Below are positions 11,233-21,939 of a stretch of DNA of 64,000 bases, piece after piece. The notes under the pieces were generated by a model. That model saw only the letters and a program-made list of their open reading frames with translations. It did not search any database and was not told the origin of the DNA. Each line of letters starts with the position of its first letter. Position 1 is the stretch's first letter. Source of the DNA: Misgurnus anguillicaudatus (Eukaryota; Chordata; Actinopteri; Cypriniformes; Cobitidae); NCBI RefSeq assembly GCF_027580225.2, contig NC_073356.2, forward strand, positions 10,431,001 to 10,495,000. The letters are read 5' to 3'. The translations under genes were made by a program, and so were the position numbers.

Positions 11233-13298
11233 GTTTGACTTTCTCGCGTTCACTCTCTCCGCCTTTCTTGTATTTTCATTGGCGTACGTTTTAGTGTGGT
11301 AAGCCCCTCCTCTTTGAAACTTTCCCAGGGAGAGCAGCCATCCGTCCAGCCAATCAGAGTAGATGGGGTGGAGACTCGCAACAAGCGGCGTCATCACATG
11401 TGCGAACTTTGCGATAAGGTGATCATCGGCGACTTGGAATGGACAGGTAAGTTTCAAGAACAGTTAAAGCGATACTTCAGCCAAATCTGAAAATGACCCC
11501 ATGATGTACTCGCCCTTAAGCAATCCGACATACTGAAAGATAATGGACATATGTTTCTCGCATACAGACTGCCGGCTCATCCGGGAACTTGACTGTCAAT
11601 TTCGTCACCGCCCCTTTTTGGGGGAAAACAAACTAGACTTCTCATAGACTTTCATACAAAATAGCGGAACAAAGCAACGTTCGTACAAAGCCGGCAGGCG
11701 TAAATTACTTAAGAAATCACTCAGATTAAACATGTAGTGTAATTATATGTACAGCCTGCCCGTTATAGAGTGCGAAAGATACATCAACAGATTGAATTTG
11801 GTCAATTTAAAAACATGTCCCTTTCATTCTCCCAGCGTCAAATTTGTGTAACAACGCTACACAGTGGCCAGAGGTGTCTTACCCGGACATTTACTCGTAC
11901 CTCATTGAGTCAACAGGGAAGTCCGGTAAATGATTTTACTTCGTATTTGAAAGTTACTTCGTATTTATATGTATGTCTTTATTTTTAGAGTACTGAGTGC
12001 ACTTTTCCTTCCAGCCATACAACTGGTTTAGCGATATTTCGAGCAATCACTGGATAGCGCTGTTACACAAATTTGACGCTGGGAGAATGAAAGGGACATG
12101 TTTTTATATTGACCAAATTAAATCTGTTGATGTATCTTTCGCGCTCTATGACAGGCATGGTGGACATATAATAACTTGACATGTTTAATCTAAAGTTATT
12201 TACGCCTGCCGTAAACAAAGCAACCATGTACGAAAGTTGCTTTGTTCCACTATATTATATGGAAGTCTATGGGAAATCTCATTTGTTTTCCCCCAAAAGT
12301 GGGCGTGAACCTGTTCAGAAACATTCTATGACGTTGCGCCGGTTGTGCTTGAGGGTGAGTAAATCAAAGGGGTGTAAAAATAAATCGATATGGATCGATG
12401 CATCAATTACATTTCTAATGATACGATGCATCGAATGCCATGCATAAAATACCGATAAGAGGTACCTTTATTTTGACACTCTCCGCGTCCTCATTTCTTG
12501 ATGTAACGTCAATCTACGTATTTCCGCCAAAGTGCGCATTTTCATTTTTTTCATGTGCTAGTCTCAATGCAGTGCAGCAACAAAGCGGTTGTAGCAACAC
12601 AGCGTAAGAGGCAGAAGATGTTGTGACGCTATCGGATGCAAATCAGGGGTTTGTAAATATTTTGTATTTGGAAAATGGATTGGACAAACAGATTGGCAGA
12701 AATCCTTAAACAGCTCAAACACTAAAGACTTCGACTGTTGCCATCGTAAGCATGATTTTGTGAGACTTTTTTCCCTCATTTATTTATTTTTCTTTTATTT
12801 AAAAAAAAAATGTTTTCTTAGTTTGTTGTTGTAAATGTCCCAATTGGGAAAAAGATTGTGCCTTTTTTAAAGAGTATATATTTTGGTTGCATTTGTGAGT
12901 TATTAAAAAATGTAACAGCTAAACTAGGCTCGTAATATTAAAGTATTGATAAATTAATCGAATCAAAACGTAATTGCATCGAAGAACTGTATTATGTATC
13001 TGCAAATCTGCATCACTGGCGGATATAATTGATACTGTATCATATTGCAATGAACTGTCTGATTTAAATCATGGGGTAGTTTTGATATTTGGCTGAAGTA
13101 TCGCTTTAAGCTGGTGATCTTAAAGAAGCTAATATCTAATATTTGACCTCTTCTGACCCTCCAGCACATCAGAAGTCCAAAAATCATCTTTATCAAGTCC
13201 GCAAAAGGAGAAAAACCGAACAGGTCACAGATCAGTCACAGGACATTAAGCCTACCAAACCAGAAAATGTGAGTGACAGTCAGGTCCCAGTGCTCTAG
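11123..13298 (+). CDS. trit1: trit1, tRNA dimethylallyltransferase (isopentenyltransferase), last three coding exons
   Basis: TRIT1 transfers a dimethylallyl group to A37 of certain cytosolic and mitochondrial tRNAs (i6A37). The visible part is the C-terminal 120 or so codons in three exons (11,123-11,232; 11,329-11,446; 13,165-13,298). All junctions are GT-AG and phases match (1, 0, 1). The first exon carries the conserved PPVYGLDV stretch. The second and third together form a C2H2 finger, CELC then HQKSKNH, with spacing C-x2-C-x12-H-x5-H, the zinc finger found at the end of animal TRIT1. The tail is basic (VRKRRK), then polar, ending in TAG. The catalytic N-terminal exons are not in the window. 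Identification is from recalled human TRIT1, not from a search. Confidence 0.9.
11329..11446 (+). CDS. trit1: trit1 exon (penultimate), first half of the zinc finger
   Basis: The acceptor is tttcccag and the donor is acag|gtaagt. It is 118 nt, phase 0 in and phase 1 out. A variable basic linker (ETRNKRRHH) precedes [16 protein letters not shown], which holds the two zinc-binding cysteines. Confidence 0.92.
11464..13109. mobile_element. Palindromic foldback MITE filling the last trit1 intron
   Basis: The ends are ttaaagcgatacttcagcc and ggctgaagtatcgctttaa, both bounded by TTAA. The arms are mirrored over hundreds of bases: catgtccctttcattctccc at about 11,815 against gggagaatgaaagggacatg at about 12,081, and ttttgggggaaaacaaac against catttgttttcccccaaaag. 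The right arm is interrupted at 12,367-13,063 by another element. No open frame is shared between copies. Only 17 bp on the left and 55 bp on the right of the intron lie outside it. Confidence 0.88.
12367..13063. mobile_element. hAT-like insertion inside the trit1-intron MITE
   Basis: The mirror arm of the host MITE shows that gagtaaatca once continued directly into tggggtag; that join is now separated by about 700 bp. Flanking octamers gtaaatca (12,359-12,366) and ttaaatca (13,064-13,071) fit an 8-bp duplication with one mismatch. The left end, aaggggtgtaaaaataaatc, with cgatgcatcgat-like repeats, is typical of a fish hAT family. The right end is not a clear inverted repeat, so the element is decayed or truncated. 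Confidence 0.7.
13165..13298 (+). CDS. trit1: trit1 terminal coding exon
   Basis: The acceptor ccctccag follows an 8-bp pyrimidine tract. The two leading bases complete the alanine codon begun in the previous exon. The exon supplies the two zinc-finger histidines (HQKSKNH), the basic run VRKRRK, a polar tail, and stop codon TAG at 13,296-13,298. There are 43 codons before the stop. Confidence 0.9.
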
Positions 13299-14800
13299 TC
13301 CCCCGTCTCAGATGTGGCTTATGGGGTCAAGCTCACAGATGGAGCCCAGAAATTAAGAGCTCTGATGTGGACCGTGATGTATTTTTAAGATCAATAGTAA
13401 TCTTTCGGGAAAAGACCCTTTCTGGCCTTTGTGATGAACAGGAGATGGCAATAGTCATTGCTCTGTCCACGTGGAAGACCAGAATACACTGAAGGGTCTG
13501 TGATGTTCGGACACCCGGATTTGATGGTTTTCCATCGCCTGTTACCACTAATTTTTGGATTTTGGAGCTGGACAGATGTCTTTCCACTGCTGTCGTGGCT
13601 TAGCCCAACAAGTTTTTACCACAGGGTGCACAAAGCGGTGTTAACCCATTTCTGACTGAACTCCGTGCCACTTTTGTTGGATTACTGGATTATATTTTTC
13701 CCAATTGTCAGTTCTGGATATTTTTTATTGGGACTTTTCTCTGGTTTCAATGCTTTTACTAAAGAAATTGAATCAAAACACTCAAGGAAAAGATCAGCTA
13801 AAATGGTCATTTACTTGCGTTTCAAACCTATATGACATTCTTGTGGGAAGTCATGTGGGTTTAGAAAGAAACAAATGATGATTTTTCTGTTTTGTCTGAG
13901 CTTTTAACAGCATTTTATCACAGAATGACGTCTATTATTGCATAAATTATGTAAATGAAATTATGTAATTAAAGAGCTTTTATGATTTAAATATTACAAT
14001 TCTCAGCAGACGTGTGTTTATCTAATGAAATGGGTTAGAAAAACGTTTAACGTGAAGTCATCAGGGTACTTTTTCCTCATACCAGCACTTAACTTCATGG
14101 TCCTTGGCTGAAAGCCACAAACTACTTCATTTCTTTCTGTCTGATTTTCTTTCTGTCTCATCTTTGCATTGAGGTCTGTGCTGCAATGTGGATTTTCAGC
14201 AAGATGGCAACCTATGCTCATTAGCCCTCATATCCAGGCTAAATATACATCACACTTACAATAGCTGGAAGGGAGTGTGTTTACATAGTGTACGAGTGAG
14301 TAAGTGGCTGGCCCACATTTGCACTGATTTGGGTCAGAGATTTGGACGAAGCGGGTGCCTGTGAATTCCGGTAGGAGCGGGGTTGACTGGCAGCCTCTCA
14401 TCTGTGTGTCTTATTTTAGGCTTGGTGGGAAAGAGTCTTTGTAGTTCAGCGGAGCTTTCTTTTGATGGACAGCAGTTATTTTAGATCAGACGTTTTCAAG
14501 GATGAAAGGATAAAGGAAGCAAGTCATCTGCCGTGTGTTTACCTTGAATGTCAACTGTTTAGGGGCGGGTACATATTAGAAAGTTTTAAATCCATAGTTA
14601 TTTTTCCTTCACTGCAAATTACTTTTCTCCTTTTTAACACAAAGATACATCATCCGACTGAAAGCTCAATGAATTTTATTTTGCAGCGGTGTGCCGTGAT
14701 GTCGGCATCCATTGAGCAGTGGGAATTTCTGCTTGGCGGGTTAAAAATTTGATATGCTGTATTTTGAGACTCTGAGGCTCTTTAGGCGCCCTTAAAATGC
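13299..14800 (+). other. Probable trit1 3' UTR followed by anonymous sequence
   Basis: Sequence directly after the trit1 stop. A candidate polyadenylation hexamer attaaa lies at about 13,967; no AATAAA was noted closer. The open frames here (13,458-13,655; 14,462-14,752) show no known domain. The 3' end of the transcript cannot be fixed from sequence alone. Confidence 0.35.
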
Positions 14801-14802
14801 AT

Positions 14803-15735
14803 CTTTAAGCCTGATTTATACTTCTGTGTCAGACCTACGATGGATCCTCCATATTGTATGCTAAAGACCGAACAATAGTCCATTTTTGGCGCTTACGCTA
14901 GGGCTTGCATACAGTGCACATGACGCAGTTTTTGTTATCAGAAGATTGCGCATGTAATATATGACTAGGGTTGTGCCGATAGACGAGAATATCATCTATC
15001 GACGAGAGTCAGACATTTGGCCAATAGCTGGCCTTCATGACGATACTTGGGAGGTTTGCATATTATAGTTCAAATTATTATTTTTATTTTTATCATTGCA
15101 GTTTTACATTAACATGCAAATTGTCCTCGCAAGGGAGAGCTTGTGAGCTTGTAATGTGTGTGGGACGGACTCCTTTTTGCACCTGATCTTGTAATGCTTG
15201 CGTCTTGGACTTTTTCTCGCACCTAAGCTTGTAATACGCGTGGCTCTGACATTTCCGTGCACTAGAGAGGTTTTTATGCGGACAGCGTTTTAAAACCAGT
15301 AAACGTGTTGTTCCCCCTCCCTGGCACGCAGGAAATTTCAGAGCGGCTGGGCATCAATGACGTGCTCCGATTAATAAGGTATAAGTAAATAAGACAAATA
15401 GGTAAATGAGTAAACTATTGCCCCGCCCCCTGATTCTATTGTGATACGTGGATCTTACAGGCTGACGATAGGACGATCCCACTATGTTGCATATCACGCA
15501 ACATTAGTATGTGCACCACCAGATTTTTGAAACCTTGCGCGCGTTGTACGCGTAACTGGTGCATGCGCGTACAGCAGTATGTAGTTTGTATACCAGGAGA
15601 GGTATTGCAATTTGTCGCAATTCACATGCGTCAAACTATTCAAGGCTGTGCATGTACGCATAATACCCAGGGCTTAATCATCAGTTTTTAATTTATACTT
15701 CGGCGTTGTTGTTCGCGTCGACATGCAGGTTGTTT
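14803..15735. mobile_element. Relic of a 'cctgatttatacttctg' repeat with a nested 'tagggttgtgccgat' element
   Basis: cctgatttatacttctgtg at about 14,810 recurs as aatttatacttcgg at about 15,692 in direct orientation. Between them tagggttgtgccgatag (14,965) and cgataggacgatcccacta (about 15,467) look like the two decayed ends of a hAT-type element. Borders are approximate. Related sequence (cgacgcggaacctacgc) occurs near 36,500. Confidence 0.4.
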
Positions 15736-15739
15736 GTAG

Positions 15740-17017
15740 TAGGGCTGCACGATATATCGAAAATGTATCGCAATCAGTGTGTGTGCGATATGCATATCGC
15801 AGGGAGCTGCGATAACTTGCATTTATTTTACGTGTCTATCATTTGTGTGTTGCATGCTTAGATTGTCCAAATTACACCAATCAGAAGGTGTTTCCCACAC
15901 ACTTACTTTACTTGGGCGGCTCTCTAAAGTATATTAACAACCGGCCACGTATATCTGGCATCAAATTTTGTCTTTTTGTCCGTGATAATGACAGTATGCG
16001 TGCGAGCACGTTGTGTCTTTTCCGATGAGTTCGCTGTGCGTTTGCGTGCTCTGAATTGGGTGCGACGCAAAGCTCAGTGTCACATTGTATCCTTCCATGT
16101 TCCTGAACTTGATCATAGTTGTATCCATTAGAGGTCTTCACGGAAGGACACGGGTCTATATTTTGAAAGGTCAATCGGATCCGAGTCGGTTCCATTTTAA
16201 TTATTTCAGGTATCGGGTCTGTTTAAACCCGAGTCGATCAGAGAACAGCCGTGAACAGAGTCAGTCAGCGCTAAAGCGCTACAGCGCATGTGCAGTCTCA
16301 ATCGTGCCTCCGGGGTCTATGGCAGTGAAAACTGACTCTTGTTTATATAAAATCACGGCCACGCGCTGCACTTTCTTTCTCCCATGTTTATAGTATTATT
16401 ATCAATGAACCGTCTTTTTATATCTAAAATGTTTGCTACAAAGATGGTAGCAAATAACCAATGTTAATGCCAAGCCCATTGCACTGAAGGAATAGAAAGA
16501 GAGGCACTTTTACTGCTTCTACACAAACCTATCAACTTTATAATCTTTAGACCTATTTATAATCCATAGACCTGCATTATCTATCATTAATATACTATAC
16601 ATTTTATTGTATAAAGTTAGTCTTTCTACACCTCTCACAATGTTAATAAATCCCTTTAAAGGGATCATATTCACAAGTTCATTCAGCTTTGTTCATGTCA
16701 AAGAGAAAGCAAAAAGAGTTTGGAGTGGTTGGATTTATGAAATTAATATAAATATTCAATAAATCAAAGTACTGTGTTATGGTCACACATTACTAGTTTG
16801 TCGTCACATGTATAGCATAGTTTTTTTTTGCCTGAATTAGATTTAATTACATCTTTAGAATATGCATTACCTGTTTATTTCATTATCTAAATGATAAAAA
16901 TAAAAGCAAATAAAAATATAATTTCTCTAAGAAAGACATATCGCAAGCCATATCGCCATCGCACCCACCAACAGAACTATCGCATATCGCATATTTTCTC
17001 ATTATCGTGCAGCCCTA
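15740..17017. mobile_element. hAT-like element with perfect 8-bp target duplication
   Basis: The left end tagggctgcacgatata and right end tatcgtgcagcccta are inverted repeats. The octamer gtttgtag is present unchanged at 15,732-15,739 and 17,018-17,025. The element is 1,278 bp and shows no transposase-like open frame. An inner stretch near 16,124 (gaggtcttcacggaaggac) resembles the end of another short element. Confidence 0.9.
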
Positions 17018-17508
17018 GTTTGTAGGCAGAGTTCAAATGCATGTTACTGGTGTAATCCACCGTATCGACTCGAGACGAAAGCCGAAGAAGCAGCAGCTTG
17101 TTGTGTACGTTGGTGGAAAGGGTCAGCAGTGATGGAGGTAAATAGACAGTGACTTTTGTTGAGTTGGTAAATATTGCTCCTCAACTTTGATGATCTTGGT
17201 TTATACCTTCGCAGGCAGAAAAGTGTATGAAACGAGTCGTTATATATCACAGATTTTTTTACTTGTGGTAAAAAATTTGTTACCGTTTTTTACCGTCCCT
17301 TTAGAACTGATGTGTTGTTACATTTTTGGGGTGGTGCGCGTCAGGCTGCAGCGTAGGTTACAATGCAGCAACGCTATTTCATGGCATTACGTACGTATTT
17401 TATGATGTAGCTAATTCGTATTAATTCAAACAACCACATTCGTACATTTTTGTACAATTTGTTTTTGCCCCGTGACGTTGGCATTAGAAGCGTTGCAAGG
17501 TTAGGCAT

Positions 17509-18389
17509 TAGGGCTGCAAAATGATTTATCACGACTAATCGTTTACATCGTATATGTATGTTTACTGTGTATAATAATTATGTACCGTATTATAAGCCGC
17601 ACCGGAGTAGGCTATAAGTGCATCATTAAAAATGCGTCATTAAGACGAAATAACATATATAAAGTCGCAGTGGACAAATATGTAACGTTTTTTTTTTTTT
17701 TTTTTAGAAAATTATTTCACAAAATCCACGCCGAAGAACTGACATTTAATCTGGAAAGATAAGTTATTTAACTAAACAATAGCAGACAGAACAGCAGGCT
17801 GAATAGATGTCTGTTCGTTAAAAGTAATATCAGTTATTTAAACGATAAACCAAAGCATACAGAACTTACCTGGAAGGTTGAATAGGCTAAATTAACCGAA
17901 CAAACCAACTAGCGTGAAGTTCGCAGACTCGTCATTCCACATCACTGAATCCATTGAATTATATAAATACAGAAGCAGCATATAGAGGACTCTTGCGGCT
18001 GTAGGCGGTAATGTTGTCTCTTGCCTCATAAATGCCAAAATTAATTCATACTGACTTACAAAGCGCACCTGACTATAAGACGCAGCACCAGCCAATTTAT
18101 GGGAAAAAATGCGGCTTATAGTCCGAAAATACGGTATATATAAATACACACACACATATAATTTTAAGAAAAAAATATTTATTTATATATTAAGTGTTTA
18201 TAATTATATATAATATAAAATATATATAAATATAAAAATGTATATACACATGTAATATTTCTTAAATATATACTTGCATCAGTGTGTATTTATATGTACA
18301 TTATTATTTTACACAGTAAACACACATATATGATGTAAACAAAAACATTTTTCCTGCAAACGATCATGTTTAATCATTGTGCATCCCTA
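17509..18389. mobile_element. hAT-like element (tagggctgcaaaatgatt ends) carrying a nested MITE
   Basis: The left end tagggctgcaaaatgattta and right end aatcattgtgcatcccta are inverted with mismatches. No clear 8-bp duplication is left, so the insertion is older than the 15,740 element. The element at 17,583-18,136 sits inside it, followed by AT-rich microsatellite-like sequence. Confidence 0.65.
17583..18136. mobile_element. MITE with taccgtat...ataagccgca ends
   Basis: The left end taccgtattataagccgca is mirrored by tgcggcttatagtccg...atacggta on the right. This terminal motif is widespread in vertebrate genomes. Both ends are flanked by ta. No coding potential. Confidence 0.8.
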
Positions 18390-20091
18390 ATAAGGTTTCA
18401 TTATTGTTTTTACTCATGATAATCATATGTTTTTGTACGATTCACTGTATGAATTCATACAAATTAGCCAACTCGTAAAATACGTACAAATTATTGTGAG
18501 ATCAGGCTGGAATAGCTAATTCATATCTGAGCTTTTGCTAGCTAGTAGAGGTCTTTGTGTGTTCACCTGCTTGGTGTTTTGACCATTGCCCTTTTACGAT
18601 CAAATCTGTGAAGCATACTAGGTGTTGATGGGTTTAAACTGTTTAAAGCTGTAGTTGATGTAGACTACAACACGGTCACTCTCTGTTGAACGCACGGCTT
18701 GCTGTTGACATAATGTGGGGTGTGTTTGTTTATCTGGTGCTGGAATTATTCGCTGGTTATAAACGTAATTATTCCCTTTCACCATCCGAAGTGCTGATTC
18801 ATGTGTTATTAAAGAGAAGCAGCTGATGTAATGTTTCAGTGGCACAAGTTAACCTACGCTGTAAACTGGAGAACTGGGTCAAGTTTGTTTACATAGGCTT
18901 GTTATGTTCAGTCATGGAGAAAGCTTTGATTGTGCAATGTTTGTTGACCATACTGTAGTCTGTCAACAGTTAAACCCTGTTTTCATACTATCCACAATAC
19001 ATATTACCGAATAATGGGTAAGTCAGCCGGGTCAATTTTTTGTACAACTTTTGGAGTATCGATATTAATTATCTGCTTATTTTAACACAAACATTTTCCT
19101 TTTTTTGGAGTGTGCATAGTATGCATTGCTGTGTTTAGTTTTTGCACTACACAGAATTTAATTTGCATAGTTTTCCCTGTTCAAGATTTAATTTTGATGT
19201 TTTTGAATGTGCCAATCCCAGCTTTGCTTAATGCTTAAAAGGACACTATCATTGTTCTGTTAGTGCATACTTTTTGATACATTAAACTCTTGCAGTCCTT
19301 TTTTTTAGGGATTGACATGTATGTCAGTGGGTTGAATAGGGGTCAAAGATAGGCACAGTCTTTTCCCTTCCTGTCCCCCATCAAGGTCCGATAACCTTTG
19401 GAACCAAACCGACATGCTTGAGTCGGTCCCTTCATCAACTTATCTCTCTCCTTTACTTTCTTTCATACCACTTCTTTATTTTCCTCTCATCTTACCTTTC
19501 TTCTCTATTACCTGAATATCATCTTAAATGGCGATATCATTCCTTATTCTTGTCTTTTGCTCTCTAATCTTTTCTCTTATTTCCCCCACTACCGGTCTCC
19601 ATCTCTTATTGTCTGTCTGTGTAATGATAGAGTAGAGAAATGAATCATGTTGTTCTGAAGTGCTGTATAACAGTCGGTACACGCAGTCCTTACCAAAGGT
19701 CAGCTTTCTGTCTAAGTAATAACCCAGCAGCTGACTGCATTTCAAGCACATTCCCTCACTGCGGAGGATTAGTGCCACTTAAAGTATATAATGCATTGCA
19801 TAAACCAAGAACGCTGATAACATACTTTTGAACCTTTATATTTTAACCACGCAGTTAACTGTGTGTTTGTGTGTTTTCAGAGGCGTGGGCACATTCTGGA
19901 ATGTTTATGTTCCTGTCAGTCACTGTTGTAACTCTTCTTTGCATTGAAAATGTAGTTATGATTGACAGCGTAGGGCCGTCTTTGATGTGTTAATTTCAGT
20001 GCATGGTTGTGGAAAGATGTATTTCATGAACATTTGTATAATCTCAGTTTTTCTCGCCATCGTTGTGGTTATTCAGTTTAGTCAGACAGAC
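18390..20091. other. No gene or clear element recognised
   Basis: Mostly AT-rich unique-looking sequence. Short open frames (18,618-18,845 minus; 19,524-19,778 minus; 19,640-19,831 plus) have no recognisable motif and overlap each other on opposite strands, which argues for chance. Confidence 0.4.
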
Positions 20092-21939
20092 TAAGGGACG
20101 GTTCACATTTCTTGTCTTAACACAACCGCTCCACTTTCTTCCTTTCCAACACACACTTGGGCGATTTCGCTTTGTTAGCTTGTGTTGTCGCTAAGCAACA
20201 TTGAGCCTTCATGGCTTGTTTCTTTTATTTGTGTCAAACTTGACAGTTTTGTTCGTTCTGTGTCTTCGTTCTATGATCAGCTGTTCCTCCAGCTTGAGTT
20301 TAAAGAGCACCTATTGTACGATTCACGATTTTACATTTCCTTTGGTGTGTAAGTGTTTATTAGTACATGTTAACTGTATGTAAAAGGTACAAACCCCAAA
20401 GTAAATGATGATGCAAGTTATCGTCTCCAACATAAATCTCTTTTCTTGGATTACAACAAACACACAGATTGTAGGCAACAGTTTACTTCCTTGGATTGGT
20501 GATGTAGACAAGACCAAGTTTTTCAAATCCGTGCGTTTCGGGAAGAGGGTAAAATCTGGAGCTACAAAAATGTACAGTATGTGGAAAAATTTTTTTTTTT
20601 GTGATAAACATAAATAATGTTTATGCGATCCAATGTTCATACTTAAAGGGTGAAGCTGATTGGCTGGTTCTTGTCACATGACCTACAGTGCAGTTGCGTC
20701 CTTCTGGCCTCGTACACACTGCAAACTTTCGGAAATGAGAACTGCATTTAAATGCGGGAGTGAATCCCCTAAATGTTCGTTTCATGTCTGTACGGAACAC
20801 GACTCACTCCCATATTCAATTCAATTCAATTTTATTTATATAGCGCTTTTCACAATCGTTAATTGTTTCAAAGCAGCTTTACATTAATAGAAGCAGTGAA
20901 AAGCACATAAAAACGACAGATAGCACAACATAATACACGATAGCATAAGCAGTTAAATTTGCTGCGGCTATGACTCAACAGTATAAGCGAGCGTATTACT
21001 AATGTAACGTAAAGAAGAGGAAGCTAAGTTAAGCCCAAAAAGGCTGCCTCCCTGGGTTAAAAAAAACCCTAGGAGAAAAAAAATTATTAACCATATTAAT
21101 CATAGCAACGTTCTGCCGTCTCTCGTGCTTATCACTCACAGCTTTGACCAAAATAATTAACAGCATTGTTTTGCAATAAACCTCTGTTTTGGCGTTGTGC
21201 ATTGTACGCATTGTCTTGCAGTGTTGCCAGGTCCTTGTCTTTTTTGTACGTTCATACTGCTTTGGCGGATAACTGTTAAGGCTTTTCGCTCATGAAGCGA
21301 TCAAGTTTTTGGTGTTAATAAAGTGTGAAGGTGCCGGCCCCAATATTTTGATCTTTGAGGTAAAGCATTTGAATTTATTTTGGTTTATTATTGGATTGTT
21401 CTTGTTTGCTGTTTTTCTCGTGCAAGATCTTTGTCAGCAAACGCTCGTGCCTCTGTCATTTTCTGCACCGCACATACAAAAGACTTTTCCCCTTCTAGAC
21501 ATTTATTTTTTCAGAAGAGAGACCTGTGCTGTCCATGATGCACATTTAAGCACTTGATTAACTACTAGTTGTTCAGTTTGGTTATGTACACACTAAGCAG
21601 AATTTCTGTAAATGCGGTTGTCACTACCTGCATTTTGCAGGAGTTAATTCGGTTGTAGAATGTGGTTGTCAGTCCCGTAAATTACTGAACTGTGTGTGTA
21701 CAGAACAGCATTAAGCATTAAAATGTGAACTGACAACTGAGTGAATATGCAGTGCGTACAGGACCTCTGAGAAGTTGAAATATATTCAACTGGCCACGGC
21801 GCTGGCGCGCCTTTAAAAAAAGAACGTGTGACACCTTATCGCACCGTGTGGCCCTCTATTTGAGCGTGTTTTTCGTGCATCTACATTGAAAATAACGTAT
21901 TTGCGAGTGCATAAGACACGAAATGTGAACCGCCCCCAA
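20092..21939. mobile_element. 1.85-kb TIR element (ggacggttcacattt ends)
   Basis: The left end taagggacggttcacattt is mirrored by aaatgtgaaccgcccccaag on the right, with taagacacg against cttgtctta just inside. The stretch at about 20,650 (gctgattggctggttcttgtc) recurs in the element at 61,778-62,184, so the two are related. A LINE or SINE tail-like repeat lies inside at 20,815-21,075. Confidence 0.75.
20815..21075 (-). mobile_element. Retroposon 3'-tail-like repeat, reverse orientation
   Basis: ttcaattcaattttatttat, then atagcgcttttcacaat and caaagcagctttacatta, form a common cyprinid repeat. It reads, on the minus strand, like the 3' end of an L2-type retroposon (aagcgctatataaataaa). A shorter relative lies at 52,312-52,400 and a forward fragment at 29,540-29,587. 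Confidence 0.65.

Noticed and set aside
13333..13655. Open frames just after the trit1 stop
   Set aside because: They lie in the probable 3' UTR on both strands with no motif; the trit1 stop at 13,296-13,298 is well supported.
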